Shown: piece by piece, positions 1-7,162 of the stretch
Layout of the letters: every line of letters starts with the position of its first letter
How positions within the stretch are numbered: the first letter of the stretch is position 1
Source of the DNA: Pseudomonadota bacterium
Lineage (GTDB): Bacteria; Myxococcota; Bradymonadia; UBA4248
Assembly (NCBI GenBank): GCA_017613855.1
Contig: JAGACY010000001.1
Location: 1-14,970, forward strand
DNA: 14,970 bases
Direction: 5' to 3'
Notes under the pieces: generated by a model
Told to the model about the DNA's origin: nothing
What the model saw: only the letters and a program-made list of their open reading frames with translations
The model's database searches: none
Made by a program: the position numbers and the translations under genes

Positions 1-1
1 C

Positions 2-967
2 AATCTCGAACCGGGTGAACTTTCCCGTGTAACCCTCGTACTGGATGAAGAAACCGGCGATATCCTCGGCGGCGGTGAAATTGACGATCTCGTCGAATCG
101 ATCGAAGATCGCTGGTGGTGGGCCAACATTCTCGTCGGTGGATCCGTCCGTTTTAATGATACCGAAAACGTCGTCGGCAAAGTCTCGGGCCAACTCCTCG
201 ATGTGAGCGGCTTCCTCGAATCGTCGTTCAGCATGTTCCTCAAACACAACTATTTCTACACACGCCTGTATGCAGAAATCGGCGGTTCCATCCGCTTTGA
301 GGAAAACCGGCCTTTCGTCACAACCGTCGATGATCTCAACCTCGAGCTGCTCTACACGTATCGATTTGTCGACTGGTTCGGCCCCTATGCCCGTTTCTCA
401 TTCGAGTCGAACATGGCCCCGACCTGGCAGGAACTCAAGGGCGAATACACAGTCAACAAGTACAACTTCGACGGCACGTATACCACCAAGACCGCTCAGA
501 CAAGCATTAACCTGTCTCCCTCATTTTCTCCCATCGAGCTGAACGCCGGTGCCGGCGGCCGCTTTGACTATACGTTTGGTTCATGGCTCAAACTCGCTGC
601 ACGTCTTGGCCTGGCGTATCGATACGTCAACACGCGCGCGCTCTATATCGTTGCTGATTTCGATGACAACGAAAAACAAATCTCACTTTTTCCCGTGCAC
701 GATCTGTCGCAGTATGGCTTCGAAGGTGCCATCAACTTCGATTTGACTCCCATCAAATGGTTTACCCTCAAAGTCGATGCCTCCCTGCTCGAACCCTTTA
801 ACGACTGGGAAAATCCCATTGTCGATCTCAAACTCGACGCCGCACTGCGACTTTCTTCGATTGCAAACCTTTCTTATACCTTCAAACTTAACTATGATGT
901 CGGCATGATCGATAAAGTCCAAATCGATCAGTATATTCAGCTCAGATTTTCTTATAAATTATATTAA
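2..967 (+). CDS. Outer-membrane beta-barrel-like protein, C-terminal part (5' truncated)
   Basis: The frame is open from base 2, with no stop before 965-967, so the gene starts upstream of the window; an internal Met at 203 is not a convincing start. The 321 visible codons begin with an acidic stretch and then RWWWANILVGGSVRF. The rest alternates polar and hydrophobic residues in strand-sized blocks rich in Tyr, Phe and Trp (LYAEIGGSIRFEE, FDYTFGSWLKLAARLGLAYRY, WFTLKVDASLLEPF). The C-terminus is LRFSYKLY, an aromatic end typical of outer-membrane barrels. The strand layout resembles DUF3078-type barrel proteins of Gram-negative bacteria, but this is an impression and not a search result. The likely role is an outer-membrane barrel of unknown function. 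No gene symbol can be given. Two nested hairpins follow the stop. Confidence 0.6.
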   Translation, partial: NLEPGELSRVTLVLDEETGDILGGGEIDDLVESIEDRWWWANILVGGSVRFNDTENVVGKVSGQLLDVSGFLESSFSMFLKHNYFYTRLYAEIGGSIRFEENRPFVTTVDDLNLELLYTYRFVDWFGPYARFSFESNMAPTWQELKGEYTVNKYNFDGTYTTKTAQTSINLSPSFSPIELNAGAGGRFDYTFGSWLKLAARLGLAYRYVNTRALYIVADFDDNEKQISLFPVHDLSQYGFEGAINFDLTPIKWFTLKVDASLLEPFNDWENPIVDLKLDAALRLSSIANLSYTFKLNYDVGMIDKVQIDQYIQLRFSYKLY

Positions 968-978
968 TCTGTTGTGAT

Positions 979-1030
979 GGCGGTGTTATCGAAAGGGCAC
1001 CGCAAGCGGCGTCCTTTCGATACACCCCGC
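979..1030 (+). repeat. Nested hairpin, family copy A
   Basis: The inner stem TATCGAAAGG (987-996) pairs perfectly with CCTTTCGATA (1013-1022). C1023 is then an extra base on the 3' arm, and the outer arms (979-986 and 1024-1030 plus flank) continue pairing with one mismatch. The 16-base loop holds a small CCGC/GCGG helix. It lies 11 bases after the stop of the barrel gene. No T run follows, so it is not an obvious intrinsic terminator. Confidence 0.6.
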
Positions 1031-1035
1031 CGCTC

Positions 1036-1067
1036 CGGCTATTTGGCGCAAAGCGCCCAATACGCCG
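1036..1067 (+). repeat. Nested hairpin, family copy B
   Basis: The outer stem is CGGC (1036-1039) with GCCG (1064-1067). The inner stem is TATTTGGCGC (1040-1049) with GCGCCCAATA (1053-1062), one mismatch, and an AAA loop. C1063 is unpaired on the 3' side. It stands in tandem with copy A. Together they fill most of the 140-base gap before the gene at 1108. Confidence 0.65.
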
Positions 1068-1107
1068 TCGCATAAAAAATTGCCCCCAAGACCAAAGGAA
1101 ATCAGCC

Positions 1108-2136
1108 ATGCTGCGAAAATCACTTCTCCCCATAAGCTTTTTTATAGCCATACTCAGTGGATGTGCATGTACCCAGCAAGGCGATTCAACCCACGGGCCC
1201 GTTGTCGCCGATCCCCATGATCAACCAGAAACTCCGGTCGATACGACGCCCCCCGAAACCAATCCACCAAAGCCCGACGAAACACCTCAACCACTGCCAT
1301 TTGAGGACACCCCCCTTCCCAATACCCTGCGCATCGCCACCTGGAACGTGCACAATTATTTCGACACCGTTTGCGATTCTGCAAGCGGATGCGGCGGTTC
1401 CAACTATGAACCATATGTCTCTGAAACATCTTACCGCACCAAGATGCTGAGTGTGGCCGACGGCATCAAAAAAATTGATGCGGATGTGCTTCTGCTCCAG
1501 GAAATCGAAAAGGATTCCTGCCTCGTCGATGTACAAAATTGGCTTGGTACCAATATCTATCCAAGTTATGCCTTTGGTGAAATGGGGAATACAGCCGGTC
1601 TCGATGTCGCCATTCTCACACGCGGTACCATCACCAATGTGATAACCTACCGCGATAAGTACTGGATTTCCCAACCCGATGGCAGCCAAAAGCGGCTTGC
1701 CCGCGAACTGCTGGCAGCAGAGATCACCCTTCCCAATGGCATAGAATTGACGGCATTTACAACGCATTTTGTATCCAAGGCAACGGATGCCGAAGGTTCA
1801 CGGCGGCTGGGAGAAGCCAAACTCACGCGCGAATTGCTGGATACCTATATTGCCGAACATCCGGGAAGGCTCGTCGTTTTTGGCGGCGATTTGAACGATT
1901 TTCCCGATTCGGAACAGATTCAAACACTCAGCGGCGATGAAAATCTCAACAGCGTCGCCGATAAGATCGAAGGTCCCATCACCACGTGGGGTGATTCGGC
2001 CACTTTTGATTATCTGTTTTACAGCGCAGAAGATGTACAAAAACTCCACAATGCCGAAGTCATTTGTGACGGATACCGACAGAATGGTTTTAGTTCGAGC
2101 GATCACTGCTCAGTCAAAGCTGTTTTTGAGTTTTAA
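1108..2136 (+). CDS. Endonuclease/exonuclease/phosphatase-family lipoprotein
   Basis: This 342-residue protein begins with a lipoprotein signal (lipobox LSGC, Cys19). A Pro/Thr-rich spacer (residues 30-70) leads to an EEP-fold catalytic domain. The expected active-site motifs are present in order: TWNVHN (Asn80), LLLQEIE (Glu132), TTHF (His220), GGDLND (Asp261, Asn263), TFDYLF (Asp301) and SSDHC (Asp332, His333). This family cleaves phosphodiester bonds in a metal-dependent reaction; members include DNase I-like nucleases and phosphatases. A secreted, membrane-anchored nuclease is the simplest inference, but sphingomyelinase-like or phosphatase activity cannot be excluded. The ATG at 1108 has AAAGGA at 1094-1099, eight bases upstream. 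The stop lies 8 bases before the hairpin at 2145, and the next gene is convergent. No plus-strand T-tract terminator is visible. Confidence 0.88.
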   Translation: MLRKSLLPISFFIAILSGCACTQQGDSTHGPVVADPHDQPETPVDTTPPETNPPKPDETPQPLPFEDTPLPNTLRIATWNVHNYFDTVCDSASGCGGSNYEPYVSETSYRTKMLSVADGIKKIDADVLLLQEIEKDSCLVDVQNWLGTNIYPSYAFGEMGNTAGLDVAILTRGTITNVITYRDKYWISQPDGSQKRLARELLAAEITLPNGIELTAFTTHFVSKATDAEGSRRLGEAKLTRELLDTYIAEHPGRLVVFGGDLNDFPDSEQIQTLSGDENLNSVADKIEGPITTWGDSATFDYLFYSAEDVQKLHNAEVICDGYRQNGFSSSDHCSVKAVFEF

Positions 2137-2177
2137 AAAACAAATCGCCGCGTATCCGCGCAGGCGGATAGCGGCGA
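2135..2177 (-). terminator. Intrinsic terminator built on nested hairpin (copy C)
   Basis: The stem TCGCCGC (2145-2151), one extra G (2152), then TATCCGC (2153-2159) pairs with GCGGATA (2164-2170) and GCGGCGA (2171-2177) around a 4-base loop. That is 14 base pairs with a single bulge. Read on the minus strand, the hairpin is followed at once by TTTGTTTTTT (2144-2135). This is the expected terminator of the cysteine-rich gene at 2235-4853. The T tract overlaps the stop codon of the convergent gene. Confidence 0.75.
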
Positions 2178-2181
2178 TAGA

Positions 2182-2211
2182 CGTGCGTATTGGCCTTTGG
2201 CCAATAGCACG
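2182..2211 (-). repeat. Nested hairpin, family copy D
   Basis: CGTGC (2182-2186), a single extra G (2187) and TATTGGCC (2188-2195) pair with GGCCAATA (2199-2206) and GCACG (2207-2211) around a TTT loop. That is 13 base pairs with the bulge in exactly the position seen in copy C, 5 bases away. It is not followed by a T run, so it is probably the first of two tandem elements in the transcript of the gene at 2235-4853. Confidence 0.7.
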
Positions 2212-2234
2212 ACGTACAAAATCAAAATGATGAT

Positions 2235-4853
2235 CTATTTAATCTCACAGTCTGATTTCAGTTTATTACATCCGTGAACACAATAACCTAAAAAATTCTG
2301 GAATTCATATAAATTTCCATCGATATTTTCGCACGCGACTTCAAATGCAATCGCACCATAATCGGGGTAAACATCACAGTATCTGGTCACCGGCATTTCT
2401 TTGGAACAAGTACCGACACAATTCGCCCCGAATGTTTCACTGACCTGACATGTTGTGCCTGAAGTGCAGTTGGTTGCGGCAACATGTCCGGAATTGGAAC
2501 AATACAATGCGTAATTATCGCTGCACTTGCTTTCATAATCCGCCTTGGAACATTCATCTCCTTGTTCATCAAGAATTTGGAGACATTGTTTTCCCGATTC
2601 ATCACATTTTGAGGGACATTCATCATAAATGTAATCTCCATTTTCGTCCTTCAAATAATCAAAATAGGTTCTGCCTTTATCATCCACCTGACATGCTGCA
2701 TATATCGTATAATAAGTCATATCACTTTTATAACAGTAGGTGTCCGTTACTCCCAATTCACATGATTCACAATCGGTGCGATCTTCATTGCATTGTCCCG
2801 GACACGCTTCCCCTGAGATCGCCTCATAATACAGTACACCATTGGGATCAGCACGGCATACCATATCATATTTCACATATCCATATTCATCATCGTAATA
2901 CTCACAAGAGGTCGTTTCCTGGCCCGGTTCGGAACAGGGTTCCATACAATAGGCACCAAAATCTTCAGATTCCGCGCATACCATTTGATACATCTGGCAA
3001 TCATACGAGACTTTCTTTCCATTATCACAAATAATCATGAGTTCGTCTTTACATTCATAATAACCGGGATCACACGGTTCACCATCTATATCGGAAAACT
3101 TAAAACATGCATCGCCATTATAATTACAATATCCCAAGCCACACGTTTCCGTATCAACGATCTCATAATGCAGCCGTCCATCGGTTTTCCGGCATTCCTC
3201 AATGACGGTATAAGCAGAATCGCCATCTGCGAAACATTTGCTGCGTTTTATGCCGGCCTTCTCACACAGTTCATAGCATTCACCATTGCCGCAATAACCA
3301 TTGCCGTCTTCATTGCAGGCAACTGCAGTGATCCGCATATTATCCGAACAATATAATAATATATCTCCTTCAATGCATCTGCTCTTAAAGAACTCCTTAC
3401 AGGTATTACCTTCTGTATCATAGAGTTTAACACAAGCTCCTGTTTCGGCATCACATCCATGTTCACAGGAAGATACATCCGATGTGAGCATATATGCTTT
3501 GTCACCGGCTGCATTTTTCACACAATGCTTGTGCAGGCTTTCATCGTTGTAACATATCTGCAGATCGTCATCTCCTGGCTTGCATTCCAGAGCATCATTA
3601 ACACAAACAGCGATGTCATTGCCGGAATCAGATATCACATCACATTGGGTGCATGCTTCTGCTTCGACAGCATATCTGAATGTTTGCAGGCGGCAATTGA
3701 CGCTGATATTGCCATTGCAGTGATTATTGAACGTCTCTGGATCGCATTCTTCGCCCTGATCAGAAACGAGTCGGGTGCATTCGCCCGTCTCGGGCGAACA
3801 GGAATACGGGCATTGTTCGACATGGCCACCGGAGAATTTCATCCAATAACTACCGCGATCATTCGCAGAATCGGTACATTCCATCTGCACAGAGGAATAA
3901 CCATCCGAATCGCATATATTACTCATTTCCCCCGGATTCAGGCATTTCATGCGTTCGGGCATACAGCCTGCAGTCATGATGTCGTCGTTCTGAATCATCA
4001 CACACGTTTCGGACTGTTTTGTACAATCGGCGACCTGAATGACGCCTCCTTTGCATTTGATCGCCTGATTATTATCGCCGCATGTTTGCAGATGATATTC
4101 ATCCCCGCTACACAAATCGCCAGCCTCGGGCCAGTGACAATCGGAAGTATCTATTTTACACTGATCATCACAGGCAAGATTTCCCCGCATACCATAAGCG
4201 ATATTGGCGCAGGTCAGGCCATCGGGGACACTGCCGTCACAGGATTCTCCAGCATTGAGTTCGCCGTTGCCACACATTTCGACATGACAATCCGAATAAT
4301 CGTATTTACACTGACTTGTGCATTTGAGAGAACCAGTAGCATTGGCGATTTCGGCATTGCAGCTTTGTTCGCGCAATTCATTTCCATCGCAGTCTTCGCC
4401 CAGGTCAAGCACACCATTGCCGCATTCCGTCGAAAGCGGTCTGCAATTGTCATAGTTGACCCGACATGTCACCGGATCGCAAAGGGCCTGGCCTTCAGCC
4501 TGAATTCCATAGCGATCAGCACAACTGTGGCCATTGAGCTGCATTCCGTCACACAACTCCCCCGATTCTACGATTTGATTGCCACAAACAGAGTTGGCGG
4601 CAGCCGCTTGTATATTTTCGCACACAGCCCCGGATTCGCGCATCATACATACAGACAGACAAATGCCCGAACGGATATCTCCTTCGCTGCAGCATCCCAA
4701 AGCGACAGGTCCATCGGCGGTACATACCTTATAATGGTAGTCGTCAATACAACGTCCGATTTCATCCGAATCACAATGTGCACGATAGCTGACACTCTCG
4801 TTGCACGCACTCATTAATATGACGCTCATCGCGATAATATATATTTGTTTCAT
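2235..4853 (-). CDS. Large cysteine-rich surface lipoprotein with myxobacterial CGNG repeats
   Basis: This 872-residue protein starts with a lipoprotein signal (lipobox MSAC, Cys17). Residues 90-137, 144-189 and 194-239 are three copies of the myxobacterial cysteine-rich repeat (CGNGxLxxGExCDG ... LxCxxxCxxDxSDC). From about 240 to the end there are five or six divergent modules of about 70 to 115 residues. Most open with G-[ED]-x-C and close with C-x-x-[GK]-C...C, so the chain looks built by duplication. No catalytic motif was found. Paired cysteines suggest a disulfide-stabilised stalk or adhesin exposed on the surface. The ATG at 4853 has AAGGAA (plus 4861-4866) 7 bases away. It lies 86 bases downstream of the protease gene in the same direction, so co-transcription is plausible. 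The hairpin terminator at 2177-2135 follows. The function is unknown. Confidence 0.85.
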   Translation of the reverse strand: MKQIYIIAMSVILMSACNESVSYRAHCDSDEIGRCIDDYHYKVCTADGPVALGCCSEGDIRSGICLSVCMMRESGAVCENIQAAAANSVCGNQIVESGELCDGMQLNGHSCADRYGIQAEGQALCDPVTCRVNYDNCRPLSTECGNGVLDLGEDCDGNELREQSCNAEIANATGSLKCTSQCKYDYSDCHVEMCGNGELNAGESCDGSVPDGLTCANIAYGMRGNLACDDQCKIDTSDCHWPEAGDLCSGDEYHLQTCGDNNQAIKCKGGVIQVADCTKQSETCVMIQNDDIMTAGCMPERMKCLNPGEMSNICDSDGYSSVQMECTDSANDRGSYWMKFSGGHVEQCPYSCSPETGECTRLVSDQGEECDPETFNNHCNGNISVNCRLQTFRYAVEAEACTQCDVISDSGNDIAVCVNDALECKPGDDDLQICYNDESLHKHCVKNAAGDKAYMLTSDVSSCEHGCDAETGACVKLYDTEGNTCKEFFKSRCIEGDILLYCSDNMRITAVACNEDGNGYCGNGECYELCEKAGIKRSKCFADGDSAYTVIEECRKTDGRLHYEIVDTETCGLGYCNYNGDACFKFSDIDGEPCDPGYYECKDELMIICDNGKKVSYDCQMYQMVCAESEDFGAYCMEPCSEPGQETTSCEYYDDEYGYVKYDMVCRADPNGVLYYEAISGEACPGQCNEDRTDCESCELGVTDTYCYKSDMTYYTIYAACQVDDKGRTYFDYLKDENGDYIYDECPSKCDESGKQCLQILDEQGDECSKADYESKCSDNYALYCSNSGHVAATNCTSGTTCQVSETFGANCVGTCSKEMPVTRYCDVYPDYGAIAFEVACENIDGNLYEFQNFLGYCVHGCNKLKSDCEIK

Positions 4854-4871
4854 ATTCGTATTCCTTATTTT

Positions 4872-4930
4872 ACCCCCGGGTTTGCCAATGCTCCCCCAGG
4901 TCTAAATTCTGTCGTCCCTACGGGGCTCAT
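4872..4930 (-). repeat. GC-rich two-hairpin element in the 86-base intergenic gap
   Basis: On the plus strand, GTCCC TAC GGGGC (4914-4926) forms a 5-pair stem with one G-U pair. CCCGGG (4875-4880) can pair with CCCAGG (4895-4900) with one mismatch. Together they occupy nearly the whole spacer between the protease gene and the cysteine-rich lipoprotein gene. The layout (short GCCCCGTAGGG-type hairpin, an AATTTAGACC-like linker, then a CCGGGG-type hairpin) resembles interspersed palindromic repeats I recall from several environmental phyla. That recollection was not checked. There is no T tract, so it is not an intrinsic terminator. Confidence 0.4.
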
Positions 4931-4939
4931 TGCCATCAA

Positions 4940-6847
4940 CTACTTTGCGTGTTCCTTTGTTACCTCATTTTTGCGGCGATATCTGCGGCACAGTGCCCCC
5001 ACCCCCAGGACAGCAAACAATCCCATCCATCCCGGCATGCCGGATGATTTTCTGAGTAAGACACTGCAACCGCTGTCCGAATCCGAAGTATCGCCTGGCA
5101 CAAATGGATTACAGACATATCTTCCAGAACACAGCGGATCATCGCAATCTACCTTACCATCGCCGTTGTTATCGATTGTATCATCACAAATTTCAGTCTG
5201 GCACTGCATGACAGAGGAACAAAGCGGATCATCACAATCGATCAGCCCGTCTCCGTTATTGTCGATATGATCGCTGCAATCCTCAGTTTTACACTGAATC
5301 GCATCGACACAGCGAATATCATCGCAATCGGTTTTGCCATCCCCGTTGTTGTCGATTTGATCATCACAGATTTCAACGCATTTGCCATGGGTACACCCAA
5401 GATCACTGCAATCACAAATTTGTGCCATGCACGCATCAGCATCGGCACACTGCGGATCACTGCAATCAATATATCCATCCTCATTGTTATCGATTTTATC
5501 ATCGCAGATTTCGGGCTGACAAACGACAGCATCCACACACCAATCATCATCACAATCGATCTTATCATTACCATCGTTATCAATTTTATCATCGCAGATT
5601 TCGTGATGACAAGCCGCAAAATCTGCACATTGTTTATCATCACAATCTATTTTACCATCGCCATTATTATCAATTTTATCATTACATATTTCGGGATGAC
5701 ATCTCACTTCATCGACACATTCATCATCATCACAGTCGACTTTACCATTGCCATTATTATCGATTTTGTCATCACAGATTTCAGGCAGACAGACCGGAAT
5801 ATGAAAACACCAGGGATCATCGCAGTCGAGCCTGCCGTCTCCGTTGTTATCAATTCCGTCACAGCAATCCGTTTCGGGGGTATCATCGGGCAAATCGGTC
5901 ACAATGCTTCGGATGAAGTCATCATTATCTGTTACGATAGTACTGCCGGCAATGCTGTCAAGATTGCATTCATAAGTACTGACATGACTATGTACACCGG
6001 CAACAAATGGAATGCCATTTCGCCATATATACATCGATCCTCCCGAATCTCCGGGACATGTCGAACTATGCGCGCCCTGTCCTCTTCGCGTAAACATAAA
6101 ACCATCGCCCAGTTCCATATCATCTATATATGTCACGCCCTCCCATTCATACGAAGTGGGAACTGTTTCTGCACAATGTACGCTTTGATCGCCCTTTTCC
6201 GTACAATAGGCATACAAACGCGACATCATTTCATGTTTGGTATCGTCAGGATCTGTTTCACTGTTTGTCACACCAAAGCCAACATCAACCACAGTCACAC
6301 CATCCTCGCTATCTACTTCATCGGCAGTAATTGCCAAAGACAGCGGCAATGGCGCTATGGGACGGACGACATCGAGAGGGACCGGTTTTTTTAACTTAAT
6401 AAGACCAATATCGTTATCAAGACTCTCTATCGGTTTGTCGCAGCCGTAGCCTGGATGCGGATAAAATGCTTCGATCTCGAATTCAGCACGAATATCCGAA
6501 ATAGACTGGGCCACATACGCATAAACCCCTTTGCGCATCGTCTCAGTCTGACCGTCTTCATCACAAATACAATGTGCGGCTGTAAGCACATAATTCGGCG
6601 TAATCAACGTGGATGAACAAAACAAAATGTGTTCACCATACAGCTCTGCAACCTTTTCACCATATTGTTCAGTTGTTTTATATGCCAGCATTATACTCGC
6701 CAAATGATCATTGCCGGTCACGACACGACCATTGACAATCGCCTGTTTCTGCTGTTCCAAATTCAAGGCATCTATTTTATGGGATGAATTGCATGAAACA
6801 ACCGACATGAATACCACACATGGAATAAACCACTTCATTATCTTCAT
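4940..6847 (-). CDS. S1-family serine protease with 30-residue acidic repeats and MYXO-CTERM tail
   Basis: This is a trypsin-fold protease of 635 residues from the chosen start. The signal ends in lipobox VVSC (Cys19). The mature domain probably begins at IVNG (Ile37), and the triad is LTAAHC (His92), DNDIGL (Asp146) and GDSGG (Ser268). The residue equivalent to trypsin Asp189 is Ser262, so chymotrypsin-like rather than Arg/Lys specificity is inferred. Residues 327-582 hold eight repeats of exactly 30 residues (ICDDKIDNNGDGKIDCDD type), whose Asp/Asn spacing suggests calcium binding, plus one 16-residue insert. The end is GCSVLL (Cys594), a hydrophobic helix and CRRYRRK: a MYXO-CTERM signal, known to be processed by myxosortase. 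The ATG at 6847 was chosen because GGAG (plus 6854-6857) sits 6 bases upstream; in-frame ATGs at 6859 and 6871 lack this. The cysteine-rich lipoprotein gene follows 86 bases later. Confidence 0.9.
   Translation of the reverse strand: MKIMKWFIPCVVFMSVVSCNSSHKIDALNLEQQKQAIVNGRVVTGNDHLASIMLAYKTTEQYGEKVAELYGEHILFCSSTLITPNYVLTAAHCICDEDGQTETMRKGVYAYVAQSISDIRAEFEIEAFYPHPGYGCDKPIESLDNDIGLIKLKKPVPLDVVRPIAPLPLSLAITADEVDSEDGVTVVDVGFGVTNSETDPDDTKHEMMSRLYAYCTEKGDQSVHCAETVPTSYEWEGVTYIDDMELGDGFMFTRRGQGAHSSTCPGDSGGSMYIWRNGIPFVAGVHSHVSTYECNLDSIAGSTIVTDNDDFIRSIVTDLPDDTPETDCCDGIDNNGDGRLDCDDPWCFHIPVCLPEICDDKIDNNGNGKVDCDDDECVDEVRCHPEICNDKIDNNGDGKIDCDDKQCADFAACHHEICDDKIDNDGNDKIDCDDDWCVDAVVCQPEICDDKIDNNEDGYIDCSDPQCADADACMAQICDCSDLGCTHGKCVEICDDQIDNNGDGKTDCDDIRCVDAIQCKTEDCSDHIDNNGDGLIDCDDPLCSSVMQCQTEICDDTIDNNGDGKVDCDDPLCSGRYVCNPFVPGDTSDSDSGCSVLLRKSSGMPGWMGLFAVLGVGALCRRYRRKNEVTKEHAK
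5102..5869 (-). repeat. Tandem 90-base repeats inside the protease gene
   Basis: Eight 90-base units encode 30-residue repeats of the form [ID]C-D-x-x-IDNNGDGxxDCDDxxC-(6)-C-xxE. They are interrupted after the fifth by a 48-base segment (16 codons, around 5372-5419) that keeps the reading register. Units are diverged at the DNA level but still share long blocks such as the codons for CDDKIDNN. The copy number could vary by recombination. Confidence 0.85.
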
Positions 6848-6891
6848 AACAAACTCCATTTTAATGATCATTCACCATGATCTTTAAATGC

Positions 6892-6923
6892 TTCACTTTT
6901 AACACCAGGTAAACAGAAGTGAA
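6892..6923. promoter_or_regulatory. Short inverted repeat upstream of the protease gene
   Basis: TTCACTT (6892-6898) is repeated inverted as AAGTGAA (6917-6923), with 18 bases between them. The block TGCTTCAC occurs at 6889-6896 and again as TTGCTTCAC ending at 6942. It lies in the leader of the protease gene, 45-76 bases before its start. It could be a regulator site or an mRNA hairpin; the arms are short and chance is possible. Confidence 0.3.
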
Positions 6924-6949
6924 TCACCTCCATTTGCTTCACGGTATAT

Positions 6950-6977
6950 CCTCCCACCTACCACCCACACCTACACC
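6950..6977 (-). other. G-rich tract with seven closely spaced GG runs (minus strand)
   Basis: On the minus strand this stretch has seven runs of two or three G separated by 1-4 bases (C runs on plus at 6950, 6953, 6957, 6961, 6964, 6970 and 6976). It stands out in an AT-rich intergenic region. A consensus -35-like TTGACA (plus TGTCAA, 6978-6983) abuts it on the upstream side, but no good -10 lies 16-18 bases beyond; a weak TATACC is 29 bases away. The tract could form a two-layer G-quadruplex in the coding strand or leader RNA of the protease gene. Confidence 0.45.
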
Positions 6978-6988
6978 TGTCAAATTAT

Positions 6989-7048
6989 TTTTGAATTAAA
7001 TTCGCATTTTTAAACTTCCAGAATACCCACTTCGAATTTAATTCAAAA
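6989..7048. promoter_or_regulatory. Perfect 16-base inverted repeat, probable paired operator
   Basis: TTTTGAATTAAATTCG (6989-7004) and CGAATTTAATTCAAAA (7033-7048) are exact reverse complements with a 28-base spacer. Each arm also contains its own dyad, GAATT-N-AATTC, centred at 6998 and 7039, which is 41 bases or about four helical turns apart. This arrangement suits cooperative binding of a dimeric regulator between the divergent protease and flavodoxin genes. A long hairpin is the alternative, but no T tract or coding end is nearby. Confidence 0.55.
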
Positions 7049-7099
7049 TTCATCAAAACAAACAAAATTTCTACAAGTTAAAAACTACGACCTCTAAGC

Positions 7100-7118
7100 G
7101 AGAATGAGAATTTCAATC
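7100..7118. promoter_or_regulatory. Upstream site related to the flavodoxin operator
   Basis: GAGAATGAGAATTTCAATC matches the classical Fur box (GATAATGATAATCATTATC) at 13 of 19 positions by direct comparison. It also shares GAGAATGA...ATTTC with the reverse strand of the palindrome at 7194-7214. It may be a distal binding site of the same regulator. Identity as Fur is an inference only. Confidence 0.35.
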
Positions 7119-7162
7119 GTAAAAATCTCCACACTCGCACGACAGAGTCAAAAAAAATGGAA

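Noticed and set aside
979..1067. Hairpins considered as integron attC sites because of bulged bases
   Set aside because: No RYYYAAC/GTTRRRY core pairs are present, and no integrase or gene cassettes were seen.
3459..4817. Open frame of 452 codons on the plus strand
   Set aside because: It is antisense to the cysteine-rich lipoprotein. Cys and Asp codons read backwards rarely give stops, and the product is a low-complexity Ile/Thr/Ala/Phe sequence without a ribosome site.
5267..6394. Open frame of 375 codons on the plus strand
   Set aside because: It is antisense to the protease repeats. The product is a repetitive Ile/Phe/Ile pattern that mirrors the IDNNGDG repeat, so it is a shadow.
2235..6847. 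A defence or toxin system formed by the protease and its neighbour
   Set aside because: Both products are exported, with lipoboxes and surface repeats, and no sensor, effector or immunity motif was found.
7100..7118. Firm call of a Fur box
   Set aside because: Only 13 of 19 bases match, and the main palindrome has a 5-base centre that does not fit the usual Fur spacing, so only a tentative regulatory site is reported.
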